64,000 nucleotides of DNA from Alphaproteobacteria bacterium (lineage in GTDB: Bacteria; Pseudomonadota; Alphaproteobacteria; Micropepsales; Micropepsaceae): positions 1 to 64,000 of the forward strand of contig CANIHD010000013.1 of NCBI GenBank assembly GCA_947467345.1, in the 5' to 3' direction. Position 1 is the stretch's first letter, and every line of letters starts with the position of its first letter. Under the pieces are notes generated by a model. The model ran no database searches and was not told the origin of the DNA. It saw only the letters and a list, made by a program, of their open reading frames with translations. Below, piece after piece: positions 18,835 through 26,751 of the stretch. The position numbers and the translations under genes were made by a program.

Positions 18835-19165
18835 GGATCAACCCCATAACACGATTGCGGCGGAAGCAACCAAGCATCGCGGGCTTTTGGCCGTCGTCAT
18901 TGGGCTTGGCGTTCTGATCATCATTGCGGTGGGCGTTCTTGTCGGCGGTCTGTTGATGGGCGGGCGCGAGCAAGGCGCAGGTCCACGCGGACGCGAAGCC
19001 TTTGACGTCAATCTCGGTCTGGCGCCGGGCGCGCAGCTCACATCGGCTACGCTCGATGGCAACCGGCTGCTGATTCAGGCCGAGCGCACCGATGGCGGCC
19101 CGATTCTGGTCATCCTCGACGCCGCCAGCGGACGCATCATCGGCCGCGTCGCGCTGGAACCCTAA
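18833..19165 (+). CDS. Small single-pass membrane protein
   Basis: 110-residue protein of unknown function. After about 18 charged or polar residues comes one strong membrane segment (LLAVVIGLGVLIIIAVGVLVGGLLM), then a C-terminal domain with a beta-strand pattern (LTSATLDGNRLLIQAER, ILVILDAASGRIIGRVAL) that looks like a WD/NHL-type half-repeat. ATG 18833 is preceded by GCGGAGG. It is divergent from rluD with overlapping start codons, and the JAMM gene follows after 6 bases, suggesting an operon. Confidence 0.75.
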   Translation: MDQPHNTIAAEATKHRGLLAVVIGLGVLIIIAVGVLVGGLLMGGREQGAGPRGREAFDVNLGLAPGAQLTSATLDGNRLLIQAERTDGGPILVILDAASGRIIGRVALEP

Positions 19166-19171
19166 GCTTCC

Positions 19172-19606
19172 ATGGCGCCGCATTGTCTTCATCTGCCAGC
19201 TTCGTTGAAGGAAAGCCTCATCGCGGCGGCCACACGCGCCTATCCGTTTGAATGTTGCGGCCTTTTGGTGGGGAGCGCCGATACCCACACCTGGCACCTC
19301 GTTGAAATTCATGAGTCCGATAATCTGGCGGAGAATCGCGAGCGCCGCTTTGAAATCGATCCTGCGTTGCAATTCCGCTTGCTGCGGACATTGCGCGTGA
19401 CGGCACGCGCTGTTGTCGGTTGTTTTCATTCGCACCCGGACGGCGCGCCCGCCCCTTCGGCGACCGACTTGGAAGGCGCGTTAGAGGACAGGTTCCTTTG
19501 GCTCGTGCTGGGCGGCAACCCGGACAAAGGTTTTGCTATTGGCGCCTTCGTTTTTGAGGCGAGCGCCAAACGCTTCGAACGCATGACTATCGAGGACCGG
19601 CGATAA
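19172..19606 (+). CDS. JAMM/Mov34 (M67-type) metallopeptidase domain protein
   Basis: 144-residue prokaryotic JAB/MPN protein. The metal and catalytic motif HSHPDGAPAPSATD matches the JAMM pattern HxHPx(n)SxxD, and the upstream ECCGLLVG block holds the family's conserved Glu. Prokaryotic members cleave isopeptide or peptide bonds, for example removing C-terminal extensions from ubiquitin-like sulfur carriers, and are often paired with MoeB/ThiF-type genes. None is adjacent here. It follows the small membrane protein gene by 6 bases. Confidence 0.88.
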   Translation: MAPHCLHLPASLKESLIAAATRAYPFECCGLLVGSADTHTWHLVEIHESDNLAENRERRFEIDPALQFRLLRTLRVTARAVVGCFHSHPDGAPAPSATDLEGALEDRFLWLVLGGNPDKGFAIGAFVFEASAKRFERMTIEDRR

Positions 19607-19635
19607 ACAGGGGCTAATGGTAGGTCTGGGTCGGC

Positions 19636-19665
19636 TTGATCCCGCCGCGACGGCACCGCTATATA
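19636..19665 (+). promoter_or_regulatory. Promoter of tRNA-Glu
   Basis: TTGATC at 19636-19641 and TATATA at 19660-19665 (18-base spacer) form a good vegetative promoter 12 bases before the tRNA, as expected for a stable-RNA gene. Confidence 0.6.
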
Positions 19666-19677
19666 CGCCGGTCAGCC

Positions 19678-19753
19678 GCCCCCATCGTCTAGCGGCCCAG
19701 GACGTCGCCCTCTCACGGCGAAAACGCCGGTTCGAAACCGGCTGGGGGCACCA
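19678..19753 (+). tRNA. tRNA-Glu (CTC)
   Basis: 76-nt cloverleaf with acceptor GCCCCCA paired to TGGGGGC, anticodon stem TCGCC/GGCGA around loop CTCTCAC (anticodon CTC), T-arm GCCGG-TTCGAAA-CCGGC, and an encoded CCA end. The variable and D arms are normal. The accessory, small-ORF region begins right after this gene, so it is a plausible integration site, but no repeated 3' fragment was seen downstream. Confidence 0.95.
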
Positions 19754-19846
19754 ATTATTTCAAAGACTTACCGGATTTGAGGAACCTTTTCGGGGTCGCC
19801 GACCACGAATCGACCACGAATCGAGACGTGAGGAGCGCAATCGGAG

Positions 19847-20020
19847 TTACTTGGGATCAAATCGCCCAACCACCCGCGTCCCGGACCAAAGCTCTAGTGC
19901 AAGGCCGTCCACGAATTGCTTGGCATGGGCGAGCGCCTGCGCATCGTCGGGCGATACAAACTCTTCGCGGCGCATGATCCGCCCGGTCGAGTTTAAGAAA
20001 TACAGACGGTATTCGAGCAT
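19847..20020 (-). CDS. Small hypothetical protein (57 aa)
   Basis: Short gene starting at ATG 20020 after GGGGGAG. The product begins MLEYRLYFLNSTGRIMRREE and ends ELWSGTRVVGRFDPK. It fits the layout of a widespread family of small rhizobial and alphaproteobacterial proteins: an aromatic-rich first strand (YxLYFL), a central DDAQALAHA helix, and a final ELWxGxRxVxRF strand. Function unknown. A similar small protein lies at 20465-20644 on the other strand, so the two may be diverged paralogues. Confidence 0.65.
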   Translation of the reverse strand: MLEYRLYFLNSTGRIMRREEFVSPDDAQALAHAKQFVDGLALELWSGTRVVGRFDPK

Positions 20021-20464
20021 ACAGCTCCCCCTGCGTTGAGCGGGAGCGCGTCACCTATCGGCGTGTTCGCTGATATCTCTCAGTCGCCGAAAGCCCTGTG
20101 TAGGTCGACGATGAAGGAGGGTAACCCAATGGTTCCCCTAAGTCGAATGACGCCTACGCCTGCGGCTTCTTCGGCTCTGCGCCCTCGTATTGACGTTCCC
20201 CGCCGCTACCAATCGGCCAGAGTTCCGTCCGCCGATGGTTCGAGGTTCTCGCAACTTAGCGTGCTAGGGTCAGCCATTGCGGACGGCGCGTAGCGCTTCG
20301 CACCTGAGAGACAGCGATCATCGTGTGCTCCCGACGTTTATTGGGAGTCGAAATATGACCCGCTATTTTTCCCATTCGCTCAGCACGCACATTGCCCCCG
20401 ACGTTGTCTCGGAACAGAGAAGCAACGGGGTAGCCAGTTGTCTCTCGGTTACGGGAAGATTCCC
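20021..20464. other. Non-coding or unresolved spacer in the small-ORF island
   Basis: No convincing gene was seen over 444 bases. Two short plus-strand frames have ribosome sites: ATG 20130 (53 codons, after GGAGGG) and ATG 20355 (42 codons, after GGGAG, overlapping the next gene). Their predicted products are Ser/Pro/Arg-rich and of low information. They may be leader peptides or remnants; I do not call them genes. Confidence 0.4.
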
Positions 20465-20644
20465 GTGCGCTGTTTCTTCTTGAAAGATCGCCAGATCGTC
20501 GCCGTTGAATTCCTGAAAACGACCAAAGATGCCGAGCGCATCGCAGACGCCACTGTGTTATTTGCGATCAAGGGAAAGCAGAAGGGCGCGGACGGCTTCG
20601 AGGTCTGGCATGGTCCACGCTTTCTGTATCGCTTTCAGGAATAG
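20465..20644 (+). CDS. Small hypothetical protein (59 aa)
   Basis: GTG 20465 preceded by GGGAAG starts a 59-residue product: RCFFLKDRQIVAVEF, then a helix with DAERIADATVLFAIKGK, ending VWHGPRFLYRF. The order of aromatic strand, DA-rich helix and final WxGxRxxxRF strand matches the 57-residue product encoded at 19847-20020. A TTG at 20438 would extend it by 9 residues. Function unknown. Confidence 0.6.
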   Translation: MRCFFLKDRQIVAVEFLKTTKDAERIADATVLFAIKGKQKGADGFEVWHGPRFLYRFQE

Positions 20645-20876
20645 CTTAAGCCCTCGCCCGAGCGTTGAGCAGGCTTGTCGAACTTCACCTAGATTTCAGT
20701 ATACGACCATTCCCTCGGGACCGTGGCGCGTCCTTTATGATGATGATCTTGCCGTCCGCCTTCATGTCGTCGAAGACAATCTCCTTCATGCGCGCCTTCG
20801 CAATTTTCGTCAGATTTACGATATGTGCATCCAGGACCTTGCGCGCTTTTAGTTCGGCGCCCGTCTTGGATTTGCG

Positions 20877-21068
20877 CTAGAGGCTGTAGTTATTCGCGTT
20901 GAACCAGGCCTCGATCGTGGCATTGACCATCTCTTTGTCGCGCTTAATGCGTGCGGTGAAGTCAGCGACGAGAATAGGCTTTGCTGCCTTGGGGCCTTCG
21001 TCAATCATGCGCCTCAAAACTTCCCGAGGGTGCTTGAGACTTTCACTTTGGACCTTGGCAGTACTCAT
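20877..21068 (-). CDS. Hypothetical protein, possibly shortened
   Basis: 63-residue product of unknown family from ATG 21068, preceded by GGGGAGA. It is helical and charged (EVLRRMIDEGPKAAKP, ARIKRDKEMVNATIEAW). After the TAG at 20877-20879 the same frame remains open to 20685 and keeps a similar Lys/Arg-rich helical composition (AELKARKVLDAHIVNL). An ancestral product of about 127 residues may therefore have been shortened, or the stop may be a sequencing error. Confidence 0.5.
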   Translation of the reverse strand: MSTAKVQSESLKHPREVLRRMIDEGPKAAKPILVADFTARIKRDKEMVNATIEAWFNANNYSL

Positions 21069-21173
21069 TGAATTTCTCCCCGTCGATCAGCTTGGTGCAT
21101 AAGAGCTGACTTGCGGCGATGATGCTTACCACCTCTGAGCCGAGAGTAGTGCACAAACTCCACAATCTCCTGA

Positions 21174-21575
21174 TTAGTTTGTTCGCTCCCCGTCTTTGGA
21201 CTTTTGTAGCTCGCCGATTGCGGCAATCACGCGCATCCAATTTGCTACGCCTTCTAATTTATGGCGCTCTGCCATTTCCTGCATACGATCCGTCGCGCGC
21301 GCGTTCGCGACCGCTTCAAAGCGTTGCGTCGCGATGACTTCGCCCGTTCGAGCGCCTTCCACTGCCCCGGTATAACCGGCAACATCAATCCGCGTCGGAT
21401 TCGCGCGCTTCGCCTCAGCCGCGGCTTTTGCAACAACGGCGAGTGCGGGCCGCGAAAGCTCAACCGAATCAAAATCGAAGAAAACAATATATTTATCAGG
21501 GGCCCCGCCATTCATGGATGCACAGGCGGAGAGCACGAGGGCGCAGAGAAGCGCCAGGCTGACACGCAGTTTCAT
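21174..21575 (-). CDS. OmpA-like lipoprotein, divergent C-terminus
   Basis: 133-residue product with a lipoprotein signal (lipobox LSAC at Cys18) and the first half of an OmpA-like domain: YIVFFDFDSVELSRPALAVV then RIDVAGYTGAVEG, where the family usually has GHTDxxG. The region expected to read NxxLSxRRAxAV is present only in altered form (GEVIATQRFEAVANA), and the last 35 residues do not match the fold. It may bind peptidoglycan weakly or be a decaying copy of a Pal-like gene. It lies in the accessory stretch, upstream of no clear partner. Confidence 0.65.
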   Translation of the reverse strand: MKLRVSLALLCALVLSACASMNGGAPDKYIVFFDFDSVELSRPALAVVAKAAAEAKRANPTRIDVAGYTGAVEGARTGEVIATQRFEAVANARATDRMQEMAERHKLEGVANWMRVIAAIGELQKSKDGERTN

Positions 21576-21686
21576 CGCTCTTCACTCCTAGAGTTCCGTC
21601 ATCACGATCTAACGTGAGTCAGTATACGACGGTTCCGCTGAACGTAGCGCAGTAGATGCGTCTTAGCGGCATAGTTTGAAAGATGG

Positions 21687-23201
21687 TTAGGCCAAGTTGA
21701 AGGATACGGTCACGGCGAAACCACCGCCCTCGCGATTATGCGCGTCAATGCTACCGCCGAGACCTTCGACATTGCGCCGAACGATCCATAGACCCAGGCC
21801 ATAATGTTGCTCCGTCGGCGGCTTGCTGCTCATATTGACTTGTACTTTGTCCCGCACCGAAAAATTCCGGTCGAAAATATTCGTCAGATTTTGCGGGGCC
21901 ACGCCCGGGCCGCGATCGGCGACGGTGAGATGGGCGCCCTCGTTCACCGTTAAAGTGACATCGATTGTGCCGCCGGACTTGGTGAAGCTCGCCGCGTTCT
22001 CCAAGAGATTTTCTACGATCGATTCGATCGCTTCTTCGTCGGCATAAATGGCAACATCACGCGCAAGATCGACGCGCAAGAATTTTTCCTCGGCCACCAT
22101 CGCTGGCTCATAGGCTGCGACGAGGCGGGACAGATATTGCGACAGGTCGAGCCGCCGTGATTTGGGATAGATCGCGTCGGCGGCCGCCGTTTCCAGATCG
22201 CGTGCAGCGGAAACAAGCAAATCCAGTCGGGCGGTTGAGCGCTCGATCAGTTCGAGGCTGCGAAGTGCTTGCGGATTTGCTGACGAAACTGCGCGCCGCA
22301 ACGGCTCGACCGCTTGCGAGATCACCGCGAGGGGAGCCTTCAACGCGTGGGCATTTTCTTCCGCCGCCTGAATGATGAAGGCCTTGGATTTTTTCAACGC
22401 ATCGACGAGCGAGTCGAAATCTTCCGCCACGCCGGTCAATTCGGGAATCGTATTCATCTCACGGAACGAAACATCGTCACTGCCATGAAAGCGAATCTTA
22501 CGCGCGGCAATGCGGAAGCGGTCGACATTGCGCCAAATATCCATGAATACCCACACAACGATGCCGGCGCTGAGCAGATAGATCGTCGCCGCAATGTGGA
22601 TCGTGGGCGTGTTCCACACGGGGCGGCCGATAGACGATTGCAACACCCCTTCCGCAGTCTGCGAGGTGACGATCAGCCAGCAGCTTTCATTGATATGCAC
22701 CGGCGTCATCGAAGTTAGAAGTTCGAGACGCCCCGCCGGATTGGTGAAGCGGACCGAAGAATTCACCTCGCCGTCGCAGGTGGGCGCCAACCTGTTGAAG
22801 ACACCCATTTCGCCGAGTTGCGCGCGCTCCTGCAGCAAATAATCCGCCGATACCACGGGCGAAGAGGCGATATAGGAAAAGCCCCCCGAACTCGCATTGC
22901 TGAAGCCGCTTACCAAGACGCGGATATTCATGCCACCCGACGCAACCTCATTGAGGGCGCGTTGCAGCATTTCCGGCGGGTCTTCCTGAAAACGCTGCAG
23001 ATGCGGCTTCAAAACGGCCGCGATCAACCCGCCCTTTTCCTCGACGGTCCGTTGCAGCAATACCGATTGCTGCGCATCGGCGGCGCGGAACAGCTGATAG
23101 AAAATAATCGGGACGACCAGGAAAACGACGGCGACAAAAATAATCTTTATCGCGAGCGATCGATATCCTCTTTGGAATCGCCGCCCTAGATTATCCGCCA
23201 T
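21687..23201 (-). CDS. Sensor histidine kinase
   Basis: 504-residue membrane kinase from ATG 23201. It has two membrane segments (about 13-35, IIFVAVVFLVVPIIFY, and about 205-228, AATIYLLSAGIVVWVFM) bracketing a periplasmic sensor domain of about 170 residues. A HAMP-like linker, H-box ENAHALKAPLAVI, N-box SIVENLLENAASF, G1 VADRGPGVAP and G2 YGLGLWIVRR follow. The domain order resembles ChvG-type kinases, but the signal is unknown. It overlaps the 3' end of the cognate regulator gene, which is itself broken, so the kinase may have lost its partner. Confidence 0.9.
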   Translation of the reverse strand: MADNLGRRFQRGYRSLAIKIIFVAVVFLVVPIIFYQLFRAADAQQSVLLQRTVEEKGGLIAAVLKPHLQRFQEDPPEMLQRALNEVASGGMNIRVLVSGFSNASSGGFSYIASSPVVSADYLLQERAQLGEMGVFNRLAPTCDGEVNSSVRFTNPAGRLELLTSMTPVHINESCWLIVTSQTAEGVLQSSIGRPVWNTPTIHIAATIYLLSAGIVVWVFMDIWRNVDRFRIAARKIRFHGSDDVSFREMNTIPELTGVAEDFDSLVDALKKSKAFIIQAAEENAHALKAPLAVISQAVEPLRRAVSSANPQALRSLELIERSTARLDLLVSAARDLETAAADAIYPKSRRLDLSQYLSRLVAAYEPAMVAEEKFLRVDLARDVAIYADEEAIESIVENLLENAASFTKSGGTIDVTLTVNEGAHLTVADRGPGVAPQNLTNIFDRNFSVRDKVQVNMSSKPPTEQHYGLGLWIVRRNVEGLGGSIDAHNREGGGFAVTVSFNLA

Positions 23202-23948
23202 CCACGGCCGTCCAACGATATCCGAATTCGGGATAGTTTTCGATGTGCGAGAATTGCGGATCCACATCGCGGAATTTTTGGCGGATGCGCTTGATGAAGG
23301 CGCGCACATTCACTCTGAAACCGAGTTCGCCGCTGCCGGCGGTGAACCCTTCGCCATGGACAATGTCGTAAAGGTCGCGGTAGCGGACGTCCCGTCCGGC
23401 GCGCGAGACCAGATATTCGACGATCTGAAACTCGGTAAACGTCAGATCAATCTCGGTGCCGTTCTAGAACACGCGGCTCACGTCGCGGTGCAGTTTCACC
23501 GGGCCATAGCGCAAGATATCAGGGCCGTGCGGCGCATTTCCGGCGGCCGCGCCTTTTTTGCGGCCGTCGAGAATGACCTCAAGGCGGCGAAATAGAATGG
23601 AGAAGCTCCGCGATTTCTCGATGAAATCGACCGCGCCACCCAAGAGGCCGGCCTCTTCGTAGATCTGATCGTTGAGCACGGTGAGAAACACCACTGGCGC
23701 ATCTACTTCCGCGTGCGTACTTCGCGCAAGACTTCGATGCCCGTCATTCCCGGCATCTTCCAGTCCAGAAGAATGACATCCGGCGCACCCGCTTCCTGCA
23801 GATGTGCCAACGCGCCTACCCCTTCGGAGAACGCCGTCGTTTCGAACCCCGCGTCGGACAGATTCTGAACCAGGGATTCTCGGAACATGTCGTCGTCGTC
23901 GACGATTACAATATGGCCGCTCGGCCTTTCACTGGGCAAGTTTCGCAT
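23191..23948 (-). pseudogene. OmpR-family response regulator, disrupted
   Basis: The minus strand encodes a receiver domain followed by a winged-helix DNA-binding domain in the order lipoprotein-regulator-kinase. The first frame has IVIVDDDDMFRES and VILLDWKMPGMTG (phosphoacceptor Asp), then ends at a stop at 23703-23705. The sequence resumes one frame over with PVVFLTVLNDQIYEEAG, meets an in-frame TAG at 23464-23466 where family members usually carry Trp, and continues as EIDLTFTEFQIVEYL to VRAFIKRIRQKFRDVD and a stop at 23191. Two separate lesions in one gene argue for a pseudogene, though assembly error should be excluded. Confidence 0.75.
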
Positions 23949-24513
23949 CGCTTCCTGTTACTGCAAATCGCCGCATGCACCCCGATGTGCCGCTCGCTTC
24001 TTGCTTGGCGGCCTCTTTGAGATCGTATTTCAAGAGGTGAAAACGCGTGGTTTGGATGTCGGGATAAAAATAGAGCTGTAAGGTGCAATCCGCTTCAGCA
24101 TAGCTCCACACGACCGGCAAAACCGCATCGTGAACAGTGTCGGGCTTGCGCAGCACTTTCAGCACGCCGGCGAATTCAAGGCCAACAAGCTCGGCGGGTT
24201 TGATCTCTGGTTCAGGCTTCGGCGGCGGCGGCGCCGTTGGGCTAATTCCACCGCGCAATCGCACGGGTGGACGTGCCGCATTGGCCTGGCGCCTTGGCGC
24301 CGGTTCCGGTTGGGTCGTGAGTGCGGGCTGCGTGAGATCTGATGTCAAAACCTCCACCGGCGGTGGGGGTGCGGGATCCGTCATCACGACAGGGACAGGC
24401 TTAGGCTTGAACCAAGGCAGCGTGCTGCAGCCCGCGAGAAAAAACCCCGCGGGAAGAACGAGAAACATCGCAATCCATTGTGCCGATGATTTGGTCCGAA
24501 TTTCGTCCATCAT
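23929..24513 (-). CDS. Proline-rich lipoprotein upstream of a two-component system
   Basis: 194-residue product with a lipoprotein signal (lipobox LAGC near residue 29), a Pro/Thr-rich linker with PPPPVEVL and PAPRRQANAARPP, and a C-terminal domain (about 105-175) with LVGLEFAGVLKVLRKPD and CTLQLYFYPD. That domain looks like a small beta-rich module sensing or binding something in the envelope. Its stop overlaps the ATG of the regulator by about 20 bases, so the three genes are one transcript. Function unknown. Confidence 0.75.
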   Translation of the reverse strand: MMDEIRTKSSAQWIAMFLVLPAGFFLAGCSTLPWFKPKPVPVVMTDPAPPPPVEVLTSDLTQPALTTQPEPAPRRQANAARPPVRLRGGISPTAPPPPKPEPEIKPAELVGLEFAGVLKVLRKPDTVHDAVLPVVWSYAEADCTLQLYFYPDIQTTRFHLLKYDLKEAAKQEASGTSGCMRRFAVTGSDAKLAQ

Positions 24514-24976
24514 TGCAGCCCGCCCGAGCCACGTTCGCCTTCAATCGGGGCTTCGCAACGGGGTTCCAAGGGCGAGACCGCACTCTTGGCGTTTGGACGC
24601 TTCAGCCCTGCGAAACGCGCGCTTTTCAGCGGCTCGTTCCCGACAATTGCATCGCGCCCCGTCGCGATTCACTGCCTTCAGGAAGCCAAGTCCAACTCAT
24701 TTACCCGGCGCTAGGCCGTTTCTGTGTGCACAATCAACAGAGTGACGACGCGCGTTCGCTTCCCCAACCCGCCCATGCACACGCCAAACACCGTAATTCA
24801 TAGCCTTTTTGCGGCGTTTCCCGCAACAGCGCCCCTCCCGGCCAAGGCCGGACGTCAAGAAAGCCCGCGCGCGCCCTGCAGAACCCATTGCCTCGAAAGC
24901 GGTTCGCGTGCCTCATCCTCACACCGGCCCGGGGAATCACAGAGGCCGGATACGAATGGAACCGGGGAGACGTGCC
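24514..24976. other. Intergenic region, no gene seen
   Basis: 463 bases separate the divergent lipoprotein and DoxX genes. The short open frames here have no family resemblance and atypical Arg/Pro-rich composition. I saw no RNA gene, strong terminator or clear promoter box. It probably holds divergent promoters. Confidence 0.5.
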
Positions 24977-25417
24977 ATGATCGACCAGCGCACCGCGCCT
25001 TACGCCATATTCTGTCTCAGGGTGACGCTTGGCCTCTTCGCCATCGCGCACCTCTATTACAAATACGCCGTCGTTCCGGGCGGTGTTGACGGCTGGTGGG
25101 CCAATCTCACCGCCGCCGGCTACCCCGATTGGGTCGTCATCTATGTGCTGAGCGCAGAGTTCCTCGGCGCGGTTTTGCTCATCCCTGGAATCTGCGCACG
25201 CTGGGTGGCGCTTTACGCCGTGCCGTTGATGCTCGCCGCGGCGATCCATTGGTTCATGCGCAAAGGCTATTTCTTCACCGCCGCCGGCGCCGAGCTTCCG
25301 ACATTGTGGACCATCGCGCTTTTGGTGCAGGCAGGTCTTGGCGATGGCGCTTACGCCATGGTCCGCTCGCCGACCGTTCCCTTCATCAATCGCGTACGTC
25401 ACCCCGCGCACGCCTGA
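24977..25417 (+). CDS. DoxX-family membrane protein
   Basis: 146-residue integral membrane protein with four hydrophobic segments: FCLRVTLGLFAIAHLYYKY, YPDWVVIYVLSAEFLGAVLLI, ALYAVPLMLAAAIHWF and ELPTLWTIALLVQAGL. The layout and GG(V)DGWW region match DoxX/DoxD-like proteins, whose biochemical role is generally unknown. ATG 24977 follows GGGGAG; longer in-frame starts upstream lack support. MFS and FAD-oxidase genes follow on the same strand after 46 bases, suggesting one transcript for uptake and oxidation of an organic acid. Confidence 0.8.
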   Translation: MIDQRTAPYAIFCLRVTLGLFAIAHLYYKYAVVPGGVDGWWANLTAAGYPDWVVIYVLSAEFLGAVLLIPGICARWVALYAVPLMLAAAIHWFMRKGYFFTAAGAELPTLWTIALLVQAGLGDGAYAMVRSPTVPFINRVRHPAHA

Positions 25418-25463
25418 CCGCCGCCTAAAGCACACATAAAAAAACAGATGTGAGGAACTGCGC

Positions 25464-26732
25464 ATGCGCGGACCGTTCAAGGCCACCAATGTTGTCCTGG
25501 CGCTTCTCTGCGTCATGTATTTCATCACCTATGTCGACCGCGTGAACGTCAATTCCGCAGCCGGCGCCTTCCAAGACGAATTAGGCCTGAACAACACACG
25601 GCTTGGTCTGATCTTCTCTGCCTTTGCCTATCCCTATCTCGTGTTCCAAGTGATCGGCGGCTGGGTGGGCGATAAATTCGGCGCACGGCGCGTATTGTTC
25701 GTGTGCGGATTGATTTGGGCCGGCGCGACGATTCTGACAGGCCTGTCGTGGAGCTTCTACTCCCTCTTTTTCATGCGGCTTCTGTTGGGATTCGGCGAAG
25801 GCGCCACCTTCCCCACCGCCACGCGCGCCATGCGTAGTTGGGTCGAGCCCAAGAAATATGGCTTCGCCCAAGGCATCACCCATTCCTTCGCGCGCCTCGG
25901 CAACACGATCACACCGCCTCTGGTCGCGGCGCTGGTTGTTGCAACCAGCTGGCGCTGGTCCTTCGCCATCATCGGCGTGATCAGCCTGATCTGGGTGGCG
26001 GTCTGGTATTGGTATTTCCGCGATGAGCCTAGCGAACATCCCGCCATCACGCAGGCGGAACTCGCCGTGCTGCCGCCGTCGCGCGCCGGCAAGCAGGCAC
26101 CGCAAGTGCCATGGGGCCCGCTGATCCGGCGCATGTGGCCAGTGACGCTTACCTATTTCTGTTACGGCTGGTGCCTGTGGCTGTATCTGAATTGGATTCC
26201 GCTGTTCTTTCAGCGCAATCACGACATGGACATTAAAGACTCCGCGCTCTTCGCATCCGGTGTGTTCCTCGCCGGCTTCGTGGGCGACACGGTGGGCGGC
26301 GTCATGTCTGACAAGATTCTGCACGCAACGGGCAATCTAAGATTGGCACGGCTCAGCGTCACCGTTCTCGGATTTGTCGGCGCCCTGCTTTCGTTGGTGC
26401 CACTCCTCTATTTCCACGACGTCACCATTGTCGCGCTCAGCCTTTCGGCCGGCTTCTTTTTCGCCGAATTGGTGATCGGTCCGATGTGGGCGATTCCCAT
26501 GGACATCGCGCCCAAATATTCGGGCACCGCGTCGGGCCTTATGAATTCCGGTTCGGCCTTCGCCGCGATAGCGTCACCGCTGGTCGCGGGTTACATCATC
26601 GATGTTACCGGCAATTGGGAGCTTCCCTTTTTCGTGCTGATGGGTCTTCTCACGGTCGGTGCGCTGAGCGCCTTTCTGATGCATCCCGAGAAACCATTCG
26701 AGGATGCACCCACGGAGCCACGCACAGCTTAG
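25464..26732 (+). CDS. MFS transporter, anion:cation symporter (ACS) type
   Basis: 422-residue permease with 12 predicted membrane segments. The N-terminus MYFITYVDRVNVNSA carries the YxDRxN motif typical of the ACS group (hexuronate, tartrate, galactonate and related acid carriers), and WVGDKFGARRV is the loop 2-3 MFS signature. The neighbouring FAD/Fe-S dehydrogenase for a 2-hydroxy acid supports import of a carboxylate substrate, but the exact one cannot be read from sequence. It overlaps the upstream in-frame reading of the next gene but ends 19 bases before that gene's chosen ATG. Confidence 0.9.
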   Translation: MRGPFKATNVVLALLCVMYFITYVDRVNVNSAAGAFQDELGLNNTRLGLIFSAFAYPYLVFQVIGGWVGDKFGARRVLFVCGLIWAGATILTGLSWSFYSLFFMRLLLGFGEGATFPTATRAMRSWVEPKKYGFAQGITHSFARLGNTITPPLVAALVVATSWRWSFAIIGVISLIWVAVWYWYFRDEPSEHPAITQAELAVLPPSRAGKQAPQVPWGPLIRRMWPVTLTYFCYGWCLWLYLNWIPLFFQRNHDMDIKDSALFASGVFLAGFVGDTVGGVMSDKILHATGNLRLARLSVTVLGFVGALLSLVPLLYFHDVTIVALSLSAGFFFAELVIGPMWAIPMDIAPKYSGTASGLMNSGSAFAAIASPLVAGYIIDVTGNWELPFFVLMGLLTVGALSAFLMHPEKPFEDAPTEPRTA

Positions 26733-26751
26733 GCATGACGGAATCAACACA

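Noticed and set aside
20130-20483. Two short plus-strand frames with good ribosome sites (53 and 42 codons)
   Set aside because: Low-complexity products without recognisable pattern; kept only as a remark on the spacer.
19754-21660. Integrated phage or plasmid next to tRNA-Glu
   Set aside because: No integrase, phage structural gene or repeated tRNA 3' end is visible in the window.
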